In this document: positions 16,838 through 26,064 of the stretch, in pieces
How the letters are laid out: each line of letters starts with the position of its first letter
How positions within the stretch are numbered: position 1 is the first letter of the stretch
Assembly: GCA_004524595.1 (NCBI GenBank)
Contig: SDOA01000008.1
Location: forward strand, 1 to 59,663
Reading direction: 5' to 3'
Source: Candidatus Thorarchaeota archaeon
Lineage (GTDB): Archaea; Asgardarchaeota; Thorarchaeia; Thorarchaeales; Thorarchaeaceae
Length of the DNA stretch: 59,663 nucleotides
Notes under the pieces: model-generated
Told to the model about the DNA's origin: nothing
Database searches by the model: none
The model's input: the letters and a program-made list of their open reading frames with translations, nothing else
Made by a program: the position numbers and the translations under genes

Positions 16838-19029
16838 CAGTCGCTACTGATGTCACCTCCGAGGTTTCGAGACTATTAAATCAAGCAGGTATGAGACCTC
16901 GTGGCATTCAGAGCGAGGCAATCTCGAAAGGTCTTCTTCAAGGGCAGAGCATTATGGTATGTAGCCCTACTGGATCTGGCAAGACCCTTGTCGGAGAAAT
17001 GGCGCTTTTAAGAGCAGTAACTTGCGACAAAAAAGGAGTATACTTAGTTCCTCTTCGAGCACTGGCTGTTCAGGTATATAAAACCATGAGAGAACGCTAC
17101 GAACACATGGGCGTACAAATCGGACTAAGTACAGGTGATTTCCAAAATAACGGGGACGATCTTGAAGATTTTGATATTCTTGTGACAACATATGAACGTA
17201 CAGATTCCCTGCTAAGAAAAGATACAAGTTGGCTCTCTAGTATTGGAACGGTAGTAATTGATGAGATTCAGACTCTATCAGAGATTGGTAGAGGCTCACG
17301 CTTGGAGAGCTTGGTAATCCGTCTACGAAAGACAATAGAGAAGTTACAGATTGTTGCACTCTCTGCAACAATTGGAGCCCCTGATGAGCTCGCTGAATGG
17401 TTGAATTGCCATCTAATTGAGTCATATGAGCGTCCTGTCCCACTCATTTATCGAGTGATTACAACAAATGACCGCAATAAAAGCATAAAGAAACTTGTAA
17501 TGACCACAGTACAAGGTAACGGGCAAGCTGTTGTTTTTCATAGAACTAGACGAGAGGCTGAGGTTTATGCAAAACGTCTGGCTGAAGATGTAGGAAGGCA
17601 ATTCACATCAGAAGAAAAGAAGAAGCTTGACCAGGAACTAGACTCAGTTGAGAATTATGACTTGACTCTATCTCCTGAACTCAGGTCTGTTCTAAGGAAT
17701 GGTACAGCTTACCATCATGCTGGTCTTGGGTATTATGGACGACGAATAATTGAGAAACTCTTCATCAGTGGGCTAGTACGAGTCATTTGTGCAACGACAA
17801 CTCTCGCAGCTGGTATGGATCTCCCTGCTCGTACAGTCATCCTCTCTAATATCAAATCGCCAGCCGATTATAAGCTATTGCTCTCTGCCAATACTGTTCA
17901 TCAAATGCTTGGTAGAGCAGGAAGACCTTCTCATGATAAAATCGGTTTTGGAGTTATAATTACAGGAAGTGCTGGAGAAGCTGAGCAGGCTAAACGTAGA
18001 TATTTTGAGGTTTCAATGGATGAAAAAACGAGCAAAGAACAATTAATCCCTAAGTATGAAAGAATTAATAGCACTCTTGGGAAAGCTAATTCTTTGACTG
18101 AACAATTACTTGTTGTACTTGACATGTTAGGCAGTGCTTCTATCGAAGAAGTTGAAAATACTGTTCTCGGGGATTCATTCCTTATTCATTGTGCAATCCG
18201 TGATAAGAGAGCTCCAATGCGTGTTCTACAGCTTGGAGAAATTTCGGCTATTACGGTTCTTGAAAGACATGCTCTACCTGATACAATCCAATCTGCACGA
18301 AAGAACCTTCTTGGCAAGACAATATTGAGAGAGAAGAATGAAACTGTAATTGGCGGTCTCGTTACGAGTGTAGATGGCGGACTATATACATGTAGATTTT
18401 CTGCTCGCTTATCTACATTAGGGACAGTAGAAGGCCCAATGTGTTCCTGTGGTAATCCAATTGCTGAAGATGGCATTCTGTGTCACCATCTAGTAATCTT
18501 AGGTATGACTGCTGCATCAGAACTAGGAACTCTTGCAGATTATGTAATACCCTTATCTCTATCAGAATCTAGCCCACTAGATTTCTTGATTCGTCTCGGT
18601 CTTATTGAAGGTGCCAGTAGTGGTAAGATAAAGCCAACAAAACTTGGAAGAGCAACAAATCGATTATATCTAAGTATTCCATCTGTTCGTGAGATTCTTG
18701 CGCTTCTTCCAAAGACCGATACTAGTGGCTCAATGCTTTGGTTATTGCGTCATATTGTCTCTATTGAAACTGGTGTTTCCTTGGATGACTCATTTGATAA
18801 TCTCATGGGTTCTATCATCACTACGGATATAACAATCCGAGACCTGGCATTACAATTCAGTTTCAGTATTGGCGATGTGTATGGACTGATTGACACATCA
18901 CGATGGTTACTACATTCTATCTCAGTACTTGCTGACCTTGGTTCCCTAAAACGTCCTCTAGAATTGTCGCGAGGACTAATAGAAGCACTAGAAAAGAGAT
19001 TCTCTAACAATGTTGAGGAGGAAGATTGA
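16834..19029 (+). CDS. Ski2/Hel308-like superfamily 2 helicase with C-terminal SWIM zinc finger
   Basis: This 731-residue helicase starts with an ATGA overlap on the preceding gene. It carries motif I SPTGSGKT (44-51), Ia LVPLRALA (71-78), II DEIQ (143-146, in place of DExH), III SAT (177-179), IV AVVFHRTR, V ATTTLAAGMDLP and VI QMLGRAGRP, the order of Hel308/Ski2-type enzymes that remodel stalled forks and recombination intermediates. Beyond the helicase core (about 480 on) lies a beta-rich segment with C537-x-C539-x10-C550-x-H552, a canonical SWIM zinc finger (CxC...CxH), a DNA- or protein-binding module. The rest of the C-terminus is helical. Ordinary Hel308 lacks SWIM, so this is a different domain architecture. 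It probably works with the RadA and XPD-like enzymes of the operon. Confidence 0.9.
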   Translation: MTVATDVTSEVSRLLNQAGMRPRGIQSEAISKGLLQGQSIMVCSPTGSGKTLVGEMALLRAVTCDKKGVYLVPLRALAVQVYKTMRERYEHMGVQIGLSTGDFQNNGDDLEDFDILVTTYERTDSLLRKDTSWLSSIGTVVIDEIQTLSEIGRGSRLESLVIRLRKTIEKLQIVALSATIGAPDELAEWLNCHLIESYERPVPLIYRVITTNDRNKSIKKLVMTTVQGNGQAVVFHRTRREAEVYAKRLAEDVGRQFTSEEKKKLDQELDSVENYDLTLSPELRSVLRNGTAYHHAGLGYYGRRIIEKLFISGLVRVICATTTLAAGMDLPARTVILSNIKSPADYKLLLSANTVHQMLGRAGRPSHDKIGFGVIITGSAGEAEQAKRRYFEVSMDEKTSKEQLIPKYERINSTLGKANSLTEQLLVVLDMLGSASIEEVENTVLGDSFLIHCAIRDKRAPMRVLQLGEISAITVLERHALPDTIQSARKNLLGKTILREKNETVIGGLVTSVDGGLYTCRFSARLSTLGTVEGPMCSCGNPIAEDGILCHHLVILGMTAASELGTLADYVIPLSLSESSPLDFLIRLGLIEGASSGKIKPTKLGRATNRLYLSIPSVREILALLPKTDTSGSMLWLLRHIVSIETGVSLDDSFDNLMGSIITTDITIRDLALQFSFSIGDVYGLIDTSRWLLHSISVLADLGSLKRPLELSRGLIEALEKRFSNNVEEED

Positions 19030-20675
19030 GAATGGAAACAAAAGTAATTGATGATCAAACTATTGATAAGAAGAATAATCAGGATAGACCTACTGATGAA
19101 CAAAAAGACTACGACATAATTACAGCTTTAGAACTCACAGGTCATATTACGACAAAATATCCAAATGGATTATTTCTCGGTGTAAGGATGGAAGCAATTC
19201 CAGGAACTAGGGGTGTCCATGTAGATATTGTTTTTGTTTTGGACCTACGAGCAGCAATTTTTGGTAAAGGGGGGCTTGCAATGCGTGCTGCAGTATTGGA
19301 GACCGTAAGTAGGGACTTGGACAGAGTTCTAAATGACATTGGTCTAGGTGAGTGGATCGAAGATCATGTAGTATTAACTCCCTTCGGTAGAGTCCGCCTT
19401 CCTTTGATGCACGGGAAGGCCAAAGGATCACGCTCATTAATGCATGAAACTCGCACTGTCTATGTTATCACAGAGAACGCAAAACCAATTGCTGACTTTA
19501 GCTGGTTGACTGATTCCTGTAGAATATTGACTGAGGACCAATTTGCTCTGATTCGCCAGAGTGATGCTCGATCAAGGCTTCCTGAACTACAAAAAAATGT
19601 TGAACAAAGGAAATGGGCTCAACTAGAAAGAGGAATGACTCAAGGTTGGTTTGGTGTTCTTGCACTAGTTGCATTGATACTAGGATTATCCTCACTATTT
19701 TTCGTCATACTCGCAGGGTCCAGCTCCATTCTCCTTCCTATGATTGTGAGTGCAACATCTGGAGCTATTGGGGGATGGCTGCTTAGCTCGTCAAGACAAG
19801 CGATTTCATCCTTTGTTGACACTTTAACAAAAGAACAGAAACGATTACAAGAAATTGGTGACGCAAGCAGGGTCTCTAAATCAATTGAGGAAAATGAAGA
19901 CAGGTTACACTTGATTGGTGACCTTAATTTCATTGTTTCACCGCTTATCGCAGCGGCTGCCAATGCTATTGGTAATACTGATGTAGATAAGACCGTAACT
20001 ATTGCTTGTTCTGTTCTTGATGAGTGTGTTCGGCTATCGCCATTTGATTCAGATTCAAAAACACTTCTAATGGGCGATACTGGTCTCAGAAAATTTATCG
20101 GTCTGTTTGAGTATTTGGGAGGAAATATTGAGGAAGAGCGACTATCTCTTGCGTATGTCGGACTATCTGGACATCTATCAAGACCAATAGCTTTCGGTGA
20201 AGCCGTAGCCCATCTTACAGAACTTGTAAACTCATTGTATGACCTCGGTGCTCTACGGCCAGATATCAAAGCATCTATTGATGATCACCTGAATTATAAG
20301 GGATTAGAAGAAGCTTTGCAGGAAATTGACAAAGAGATTGCGAGTGATAGTGAATCTCCTCCAGATGATACTGAATTAACAACCGAAGTGAGCAATCATG
20401 ATAAAGAGAAAGAGAGTTCTGATCCCACAAAATCCATTGAAGAAGATGAACTATCAGACATGATGTTGCAAGCATCGATTGATGAAGATGTGTCGGAAGC
20501 TGATATTGTTGATGATGAAAATATTGTAGTTGTAGCAGCTGATATTGTTGCAGGTCAACAAAAGATGAGGAATACTAAACCAAAGGACTCTACACAACTA
20601 TCTCTACTTGATGATTATGAGCTTGTCACATCTAGTTCTGATTCATCACCGGAGAGTGGTTCTATTGATGTCTGA
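19026..20675 (+). CDS. Membrane protein with cytosolic N-domain, two central helices and a long acidic tail
   Basis: No family is recognised. The 549-residue product has an N-terminal soluble domain (about 30-205), two membrane segments (about 207-228 and 231-255), a helical stretch rich in Lys, Gln and Glu (about 265-300) and a second soluble domain to about 440. Its tail (about 445-549) is low-complexity, rich in Asp, Glu and Ser. Near its end is QLSLLDDY, which resembles a PCNA-interacting box but lacks the first aromatic, so I treat it as doubtful. TTG at 19026 overlaps the helicase stop; ATG at 19032 follows GAGGAGG by 10 bases and is an equally good start. It is one of four membrane proteins in the cluster and could tether the complex to the membrane. 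Confidence 0.75.
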   Translation: MRMETKVIDDQTIDKKNNQDRPTDEQKDYDIITALELTGHITTKYPNGLFLGVRMEAIPGTRGVHVDIVFVLDLRAAIFGKGGLAMRAAVLETVSRDLDRVLNDIGLGEWIEDHVVLTPFGRVRLPLMHGKAKGSRSLMHETRTVYVITENAKPIADFSWLTDSCRILTEDQFALIRQSDARSRLPELQKNVEQRKWAQLERGMTQGWFGVLALVALILGLSSLFFVILAGSSSILLPMIVSATSGAIGGWLLSSSRQAISSFVDTLTKEQKRLQEIGDASRVSKSIEENEDRLHLIGDLNFIVSPLIAAAANAIGNTDVDKTVTIACSVLDECVRLSPFDSDSKTLLMGDTGLRKFIGLFEYLGGNIEEERLSLAYVGLSGHLSRPIAFGEAVAHLTELVNSLYDLGALRPDIKASIDDHLNYKGLEEALQEIDKEIASDSESPPDDTELTTEVSNHDKEKESSDPTKSIEEDELSDMMLQASIDEDVSEADIVDDENIVVVAADIVAGQQKMRNTKPKDSTQLSLLDDYELVTSSSDSSPESGSIDV

Positions 20676-21339
20676 AAGCACTATCTTGAACATTCTTGGA
20701 CTTGATGGTCTTATTCACTTGTGGGGTAATGCGGGATCAGGTAAAACTATGTTTGCTGTCTCTCTTGCCAGTGAAGTCTCCAAATACTCTAGAGTTGAAT
20801 GGATAAATGCGGATGGAAAAAAGAGCTTTGTAAACCAATTAAAGAAGAATGTTTTAGCTCAGAGTGGTCATCTTGAAAATATCATTGTCACTTTTACCAA
20901 AGGTCATCATGAACTGATCCATGAAATTCATTCTCTTGCTGAACGCCTAGATGACATTGCTTTGGTTGTAATTGATCCAATAACTCGAGTCCTTGATATG
21001 GCACGAAACGACCCTATTCTTTGGGGTAGAGAGATTGTTGAGGATGTTCTACCAACTCTTGTTGGGATAATCGAAAAATACAACGTTGATATTGTGATAA
21101 CAAGTGAATGTCGTCTGTTAGAAGAATCTATGAATCAAGCAGTCCATTATAATACGATTGCTAAATGGGTTAATCATGACCTCCACATCACTCGAGACCC
21201 CACTGGATTATTCTCTCATGTTCTATCTTCTAAAGGCGATAGTGAACAGGAAACAGCCATTCTAAGAATGAATGATACAGGGATTTTGAATGTACTACCA
21301 ACAATATTGTCTTCTACCTTAGAAGGAGGTGTATATTGA
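20668..21339 (+). CDS. RadB/KaiC-like RecA-fold ATPase
   Basis: A 223-residue RecA-fold protein without an N-terminal helix-hairpin-helix domain. Walker A GNAGSGKT (20-27) is intact and Walker B LVVIDPITR (99-107) follows. The sequence VNHDLHITRDPTG and a strand pattern near the C-terminus correspond to the final strands of RadB-type paralogues, which help RadA assemble on DNA in archaea. The frame is open upstream to a TTG at 20608, but ATG at 20668, overlapping the preceding stop by 8 bases, is the likely start because the protein then begins directly with the RecA fold. It is followed closely by a membrane-protein gene. Strict RadB identity versus a KaiC-type ATPase is not settled. Confidence 0.78.
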   Translation: MSESTILNILGLDGLIHLWGNAGSGKTMFAVSLASEVSKYSRVEWINADGKKSFVNQLKKNVLAQSGHLENIIVTFTKGHHELIHEIHSLAERLDDIALVVIDPITRVLDMARNDPILWGREIVEDVLPTLVGIIEKYNVDIVITSECRLLEESMNQAVHYNTIAKWVNHDLHITRDPTGLFSHVLSSKGDSEQETAILRMNDTGILNVLPTILSSTLEGGVY

Positions 21340-21340
21340 T

Positions 21341-22288
21341 ATGTTTGGAAAAGGAATGATAAAGTTAGTTGGATATGCCATAGCTGGAGCCATTGCACTA
21401 ATAGCAGGAGCTGAATTGCTGTCCTCTGTTGTTTCCATAGTTCTAGCTTTTCGGTTTGGTAATCCACTTCCATTACTAGCTGTGATTCTAGTGACAGTTT
21501 TTCTCTTATTTATCACAGGGCGTGTTTCTAAAGAAACGCCAGCACAGATGGTGCTCCTAATTTTAAGCTATGTGTCAACAGGGTACCTGATTGTTGTCTG
21601 TTTTGTGATTGTTCTTCCCTATTCTTTAATCGTTTCAATTCTTACAGCTGCAGTGATTGCAGCTGTCAGCTCCTTCCTTCGAGATTCAAAACAAATCACG
21701 CATGTGATTTCTCAGATTAATCACCAACTCCATATAACAAAACGAATAGTAACAGTAGGTGATAGAAGCTCTCTCAGACCTAATTCAAATCAGAATATCC
21801 TACTTCTTGAAGAAGGTTCTCGTAATAAGTTGTTCCAGCTCATGAGAGATAGACCTCTCTTACCGATATCTTACACACATTATGTTGGCTGCGACGTTCT
21901 CTTCATAATCGAAAGTAGTGATTCAGTAAAATTCGATCGTATTATGAAATTATTGAGAGATTATGACATACATACAATTGGTCCTGCATCTCAACTTCTA
22001 TCAGAAGCTATTCAGAAGGTTCCAGTTATTGACTCGAGACACGGTCTGAATCTGGATGATTACCGTATGACCAGAGATGATATAGCAATTACTAACTTAC
22101 TGGAATCATGTCCACCCCGGTTAACAGTCTTTCCAACTACGACAGGTCTTGTCGCTCTTGTGCCAGATATTGAGGCTCCTGGACTCAATCTTGAGCCCAT
22201 TAAAAGAGGTCATGAACAAGAAGTACTCCTTCAAAGAAACTATGGTCAATTACAGGAGGTTGAAAAACAAGTTGAGAGCACCCCTTGA
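21341..22288 (+). CDS. Polytopic membrane protein with C-terminal soluble domain
   Basis: This 315-residue protein is unrecognised. The N-terminal part (about 5-113) has about four hydrophobic helices, followed by a soluble region of about 200 residues. The soluble region has alternating strands and helices, including CDVLFIIESSDSVKF, IMKLLRDYDIHTIG and SEAIQKVPVID. This strand / long helix / LL.A pattern resembles the soluble parts of the other membrane proteins of this cluster and the N-domains of VirB4-like proteins; that is inference. The ORF is open from a GTG at 21329, but ATG at 21341 follows GGAGGTG with good spacing and lies two bases past the previous stop. It overlaps the next gene by 17 bases or more. 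Confidence 0.75.
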   Translation: MFGKGMIKLVGYAIAGAIALIAGAELLSSVVSIVLAFRFGNPLPLLAVILVTVFLLFITGRVSKETPAQMVLLILSYVSTGYLIVVCFVIVLPYSLIVSILTAAVIAAVSSFLRDSKQITHVISQINHQLHITKRIVTVGDRSSLRPNSNQNILLLEEGSRNKLFQLMRDRPLLPISYTHYVGCDVLFIIESSDSVKFDRIMKLLRDYDIHTIGPASQLLSEAIQKVPVIDSRHGLNLDDYRMTRDDIAITNLLESCPPRLTVFPTTTGLVALVPDIEAPGLNLEPIKRGHEQEVLLQRNYGQLQEVEKQVESTP

Positions 22289-22988
22289 GTCCATTAAGGA
22301 GATTTCAGAACCAATTATCCACTTGACTCCACGTATTCTGCATAATACTCTTGGAGGTCTCTTATCACCCGCTCAGATAAGCCTCTTTCATAGTTCTGAA
22401 CGAGCACCTCTCAGTATACTTGCTCATTCAATCGTTGTTTCTGCTGCAAGAATGAATGATACAACTTGTGTATATCTGGATTCAGGAAATAACTATAGTC
22501 CTTCTCTTGTTCGTTCACTATGTACATCTTCCATCGAAACCTCAAATATCTCACAGAGAATCATCGTGGGTCAGGTCTTGGGATTGGATGATGTTGTGGA
22601 TAAAATAACAATGTTGAAAGAAATGGAAAATGTCCCATTAATAGTACTCGATAGTCTAACAGGTACATTGAATCTTACTGATAATCCAGGAACAAAAAGA
22701 AGACAGAGAACTCTCTTTGGGGCATTAGACTCAATACGTCATCTCATCAATACTCTTGACACACATATTATGATTACAGATCATTCCTCTCAAAACTGGT
22801 CTTCAGGTATACCTCAACCAATCGGTGGAAACGTACTCTCTCACGCAGTTGATAATGTCATTCTTGTGGATCGACTTAGAACAGGAGATGATCTGTTTCG
22901 TATCCTCATCGAACGCTCCACTCTATCTTCACCACAATCTGCTGTGGTCATACGTATTGGAGCAAGGGGAATCCGTAGTATCAGGTGA
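22272..22988 (+). CDS. RadB/RadA-like RecA-fold protein without a functional P-loop
   Basis: About 238 residues from TTG at 22272, which follows AGGAGG by 12 bases. An ATG at 22242 is the alternative start, and the frame is open further upstream. The RecA fold is recognisable from NTLGGLLSPAQISLF (about 25-39), where RadA has the LGGG-to-P-loop strand, a Walker B-like PLIVLDSLTG (about 122-131), the TDHSSQNW segment matching TNQV and then QPIGGNVLSHAVDNVILVDRL, the RadA/RadB PLGG..LxH motif. The P-loop position reads HSSERAPL, with no GK(S/T), so ATP binding by the usual route is unlikely. Inactive RecA-fold partners are known among Rad51 paralogue complexes. It immediately precedes the FEN1 gene. 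Confidence 0.72.
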   Translation: MRAPLESIKEISEPIIHLTPRILHNTLGGLLSPAQISLFHSSERAPLSILAHSIVVSAARMNDTTCVYLDSGNNYSPSLVRSLCTSSIETSNISQRIIVGQVLGLDDVVDKITMLKEMENVPLIVLDSLTGTLNLTDNPGTKRRQRTLFGALDSIRHLINTLDTHIMITDHSSQNWSSGIPQPIGGNVLSHAVDNVILVDRLRTGDDLFRILIERSTLSSPQSAVVIRIGARGIRSIR

Positions 22989-22994
22989 TCTTTG

Positions 22995-23987
22995 TTGGGA
23001 GTAAAAAATTGGACAGATGAAATTATTCCTTGGAAATGGAAAGATTCTTCCGTAATATCGCCTGGTACCATTGCAATAGATGTACCGAATTATCTTACAC
23101 GTCGATTGGCTGTAATTCGTGGCAAATCTCAATCTGGTAGGATACCACTAATGCACGTTCCTCTTTTCATCAATCTAATTAAAGCCACACTCAGTTCAAA
23201 CATACTTCCAGTCTTTATCTTTGATGGTCCCCCTGAGTCACGAAAACGGTCTCCAAATCCAGAATTGATTAGACATGCTACCGACCTGTTCAAGATCTTT
23301 CAGAATGAGGCTGATCCATATAACGAAATGATTTCTTCTCAGCTCTGGAAGAGTCCAGCCTTACGAATGTATTTCGCTGCTGAACATTTGAGAGAGCTAG
23401 GAAGGATTATCGGTCTTCCATCAATTACTGCTCCTACAGAATCTGAAATGTTAGGTGCTGTCTTATGTAGAGAGCAGCTGGTTGATTCAGTTGTTTCGAA
23501 TGATGCTGACGCACTTCTTTTCGGCAGTCCTCATGTCACTAAACAATTACAGCTCTCTTCAAAAAGGATTCTTTGTGTTACTTTGAGAGATTTAGAAGTG
23601 CATCTGCAGCTTGATTTTGAAGGGCTTAAAGATTTAGCAATCATCTGTGGTTGTGATTTTCACAGAGATGGTGTGAAGGGCATTGGACCTAGACGTGGAG
23701 CAGCTCTTTTACAAAAACACGGGAGTCTTGAAGAGCTATTAAAAGCACGGGGTTATTCATCATTAGAACGACTTGACTTCCTTCGAGCGAGAGAGGTGTT
23801 TGATGAAGCACTCTATCTATCCACCAGTGGTTTGCAGCTGAAATTGAACCCTCCTCTTGTTCCGAAAATTCTTCGCGCTCTGGAAATTGTTATGTCTAAC
23901 GAATATGCTGAAGATATCACCTTAAAACTCACTTCTCTGTGGCGGCACTTTGGTAATCATCAAACGAGTTTAGAACAATGGCTTTGA
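22995..23987 (+). CDS. fen: FEN1 flap endonuclease
   Basis: The 330-residue XPG-family nuclease removes 5' flaps during lagging-strand maturation and repair. All seven metal-binding acidic residues of FEN1 can be placed: D29 (IAIDVPN), D77 (FIFDGPP), E149 and E151 (PTESEM), D170 and D172 (SNDADALLFG), D221 (CGCDF). The helix-two-turn-helix motif follows (VKGIGPRRG, 227-235). The C-terminus ends in QTSLEQWL, a PCNA-interacting box like that of archaeal FEN1. Starting at the second TTG (22995) gives MGVKNW, matching the invariant MGV start of FEN1, whose N-terminus sits near the active site, so I prefer it to TTG 22992. It is six bases beyond the previous stop and closes the cluster, converging with the next gene. 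Confidence 0.93.
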   Translation: MGVKNWTDEIIPWKWKDSSVISPGTIAIDVPNYLTRRLAVIRGKSQSGRIPLMHVPLFINLIKATLSSNILPVFIFDGPPESRKRSPNPELIRHATDLFKIFQNEADPYNEMISSQLWKSPALRMYFAAEHLRELGRIIGLPSITAPTESEMLGAVLCREQLVDSVVSNDADALLFGSPHVTKQLQLSSKRILCVTLRDLEVHLQLDFEGLKDLAIICGCDFHRDGVKGIGPRRGAALLQKHGSLEELLKARGYSSLERLDFLRAREVFDEALYLSTSGLQLKLNPPLVPKILRALEIVMSNEYAEDITLKLTSLWRHFGNHQTSLEQWL

Positions 23988-23988
23988 G

Positions 23989-25980
23989 TTAAAATGACAA
24001 ATACCACGGGTCTTTCCACTTTTTTGTCTTAGTATCTCTTAATTTGTTCAATGCTGTCATCCTATATGCTTTGGTTGCCCTCTGTCTTGCAATAAACGAA
24101 TGAGTGGATAATTCAGTCATAACATCTCCAAGAATTCCACCAACGATATCTGTCTGTTTTGCAGGCACTCTAGCATGAGCGACGATGTGATTAGAATCTC
24201 CAATCAATATTCTTGCAAATGGGAGAATATTCTGCATTGAATGCACTAATTTATCTCTCGATCTTCTGTCATAACAATGTGATACTGCAATAAAACCATC
24301 AGATAAGCCTACAAGTTCTAGAGCAGGTAGATGAACCATTCTTAAAGTCTGATTCATAATCATCTGTCGAAGCATGCGATTTGCAGTTCTTTGAGGAAAC
24401 GTTACTTTTTCCAAGAACCATTTTCTTTGTGTTCGTGACATTGGAATACTCCACAAGAGAGTCAGCAACTCTAGTTGTCGCTTTGTAAGATCTACTGGAT
24501 CGTCATTAGATGTCGCAGTTGATCGACTGATTAAATCTCTTGATTTTTTCTTAACGTTAGAACCAAGATGAGATTTAGAAGACCACTTTCCCAGTTTTCT
24601 ATCAAAAAGTTCAAGGTTCAATGATAATATTTCTTCTTCAACGACAGCCTCGTAGGTCCCTTTTTCATATGACCTGAGATTTGGCCCTTTCGACCAATTT
24701 GGTTCAATATGTACAGTGCATCCTCTTATATTCTGTTCTGCAAGTATCATGCGTTGAATTAATCCATCTGACAGGACTCCTGGGCGTTGTCTTGGTGTGA
24801 AAATGTATCGATATCGTAATCCCAATTTTCTGAAGGTCGGTAAATATTGTTCGACAAGAAGTGTTTCAAGCTCTTTAACTACATAAAATGCTGTTCTCCC
24901 ATCTATATCTGATACTTGTCGAAGGTCATCAGCGATTGGTCTGTTTGGGTCCTCGGTATTTGATAGGATTGAACAGAGACCAAATAGTGGTGAATAATTT
25001 AGAATGTTGAACTCATTTCTTAGGTTTCTTAAGAGAGCTTCATGAGAATACGCAAGTGGACCGTCTGCTCTTAGAGCTAGTATAGGCCAATGCGTAAGAG
25101 CTCCTCCTTGGACATCTATCTCTTTTTCAAGACGTGTACTAAATCCTTTAATTATTGCAATCTCTTCAAAAACAATTGTCTCGAGCTCCTCTTTACGATC
25201 TTTCAGACTCCTTCTTTTATTTCTCGATATCTTCTTCCATTCGTCAATCCTAGCCAAGTAAGGGTCTTTCGATGAAATTCTATCTTTGTTTTGTTCTTGA
25301 CTGAATACCTGATTAATGATCCTCTCTGCTTCTTCCAATGCTGTTTCCATAGCATTATCAGATTCATCTACTAATTTCTTCATTATTAATTCTAAAGCCC
25401 TGACTCTAGCTTCAACCAATTCTAGATACCATATGTTGTACAGCCAAGAAATCTGTTGGTTAACTGTTCGAGATATTGAATGTAACGTAAGGATTGCAGC
25501 ACTAAGCTCATCAAGTCCAGGAATTAATACTGGTAATTCAGTTAGTTTTGGGACTTCATCACTTATAATACGACTAAATGGATAGGTAAGGCTATCTCTC
25601 TCACTTGGCAAAATAGATTGTAATTGCTCGTTAATAGTTCTAGCATCCCTGACTTTTGAAGAGTGCAATAAGTGATTCAACGTTTCGAGGATCGTCGCAT
25701 CCAAAATGTGTTCGTCTTTTCGATAATTTAACACTTCATTTAGAGTTGTTATGCTTACAGGTTCAGAAGATAATGGATGCAGTTTGAATGTCCTTTCAAA
25801 CAAAGTTTCGTCAAGATCATACTTTGGTAGTTTCCAATTTGCGTAGCCTGTGATTAACATCTTTAGTATATTTTGATCATTAGTTTTCCTATCATGTTTA
25901 AGCCATTCTATTGGATCTTGAATTTTTTGAAGAGTGGGCTCTTTTTTCCTCTTTCTTTTATCTCGCATAGCCATTTTCAC
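23989..25980 (-). CDS. Large putative DNA-binding protein with C-terminal winged-helix region (paralogue of the 35490-37463 gene)
   Basis: The 663-residue product is unrecognised. It starts with a Lys/Arg-rich segment, is mostly helical, and has a helical, charged middle (about 170-290). Near residue 500, KRQLELLTLLWSIPMSRTQ..FLEKVTF..RTANRMLRQMIMNQTLRMVHLP reads as a winged-helix fold, followed by a strand-rich domain ending in RATKAYRMTALNKLRDTKTKKW. The gene at 35490-37463 has the same length and the same end order (winged-helix-like stretch, strand domain, then GYRMTAYVGYVHNLYQ...W), so they look like divergent paralogues. GTG at 25980 is the longest start; ATG at 25974 lies better placed after GAGGAG. 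It converges with fen, one base between stops. A transcription-factor role is plausible. Confidence 0.72.
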   Translation of the reverse strand: MKMAMRDKRKRKKEPTLQKIQDPIEWLKHDRKTNDQNILKMLITGYANWKLPKYDLDETLFERTFKLHPLSSEPVSITTLNEVLNYRKDEHILDATILETLNHLLHSSKVRDARTINEQLQSILPSERDSLTYPFSRIISDEVPKLTELPVLIPGLDELSAAILTLHSISRTVNQQISWLYNIWYLELVEARVRALELIMKKLVDESDNAMETALEEAERIINQVFSQEQNKDRISSKDPYLARIDEWKKISRNKRRSLKDRKEELETIVFEEIAIIKGFSTRLEKEIDVQGGALTHWPILALRADGPLAYSHEALLRNLRNEFNILNYSPLFGLCSILSNTEDPNRPIADDLRQVSDIDGRTAFYVVKELETLLVEQYLPTFRKLGLRYRYIFTPRQRPGVLSDGLIQRMILAEQNIRGCTVHIEPNWSKGPNLRSYEKGTYEAVVEEEILSLNLELFDRKLGKWSSKSHLGSNVKKKSRDLISRSTATSNDDPVDLTKRQLELLTLLWSIPMSRTQRKWFLEKVTFPQRTANRMLRQMIMNQTLRMVHLPALELVGLSDGFIAVSHCYDRRSRDKLVHSMQNILPFARILIGDSNHIVAHARVPAKQTDIVGGILGDVMTELSTHSFIARQRATKAYRMTALNKLRDTKTKKWKDPWYLSF

Positions 25981-26064
25981 TCCTCTAACATCATTGTATT
26001 ATTTATGACTATATCCTCTCTTAATCAGATAGGTGCTTATTAGTCTGAACAAATACTCTAGTAT

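Noticed and set aside
20595..20630. PCNA-interacting box (QLSLLDDY) at the end of the 19026 membrane protein
   Set aside because: The first aromatic of the box is Asp here and the region is low complexity. By contrast FEN1 has a convincing box.
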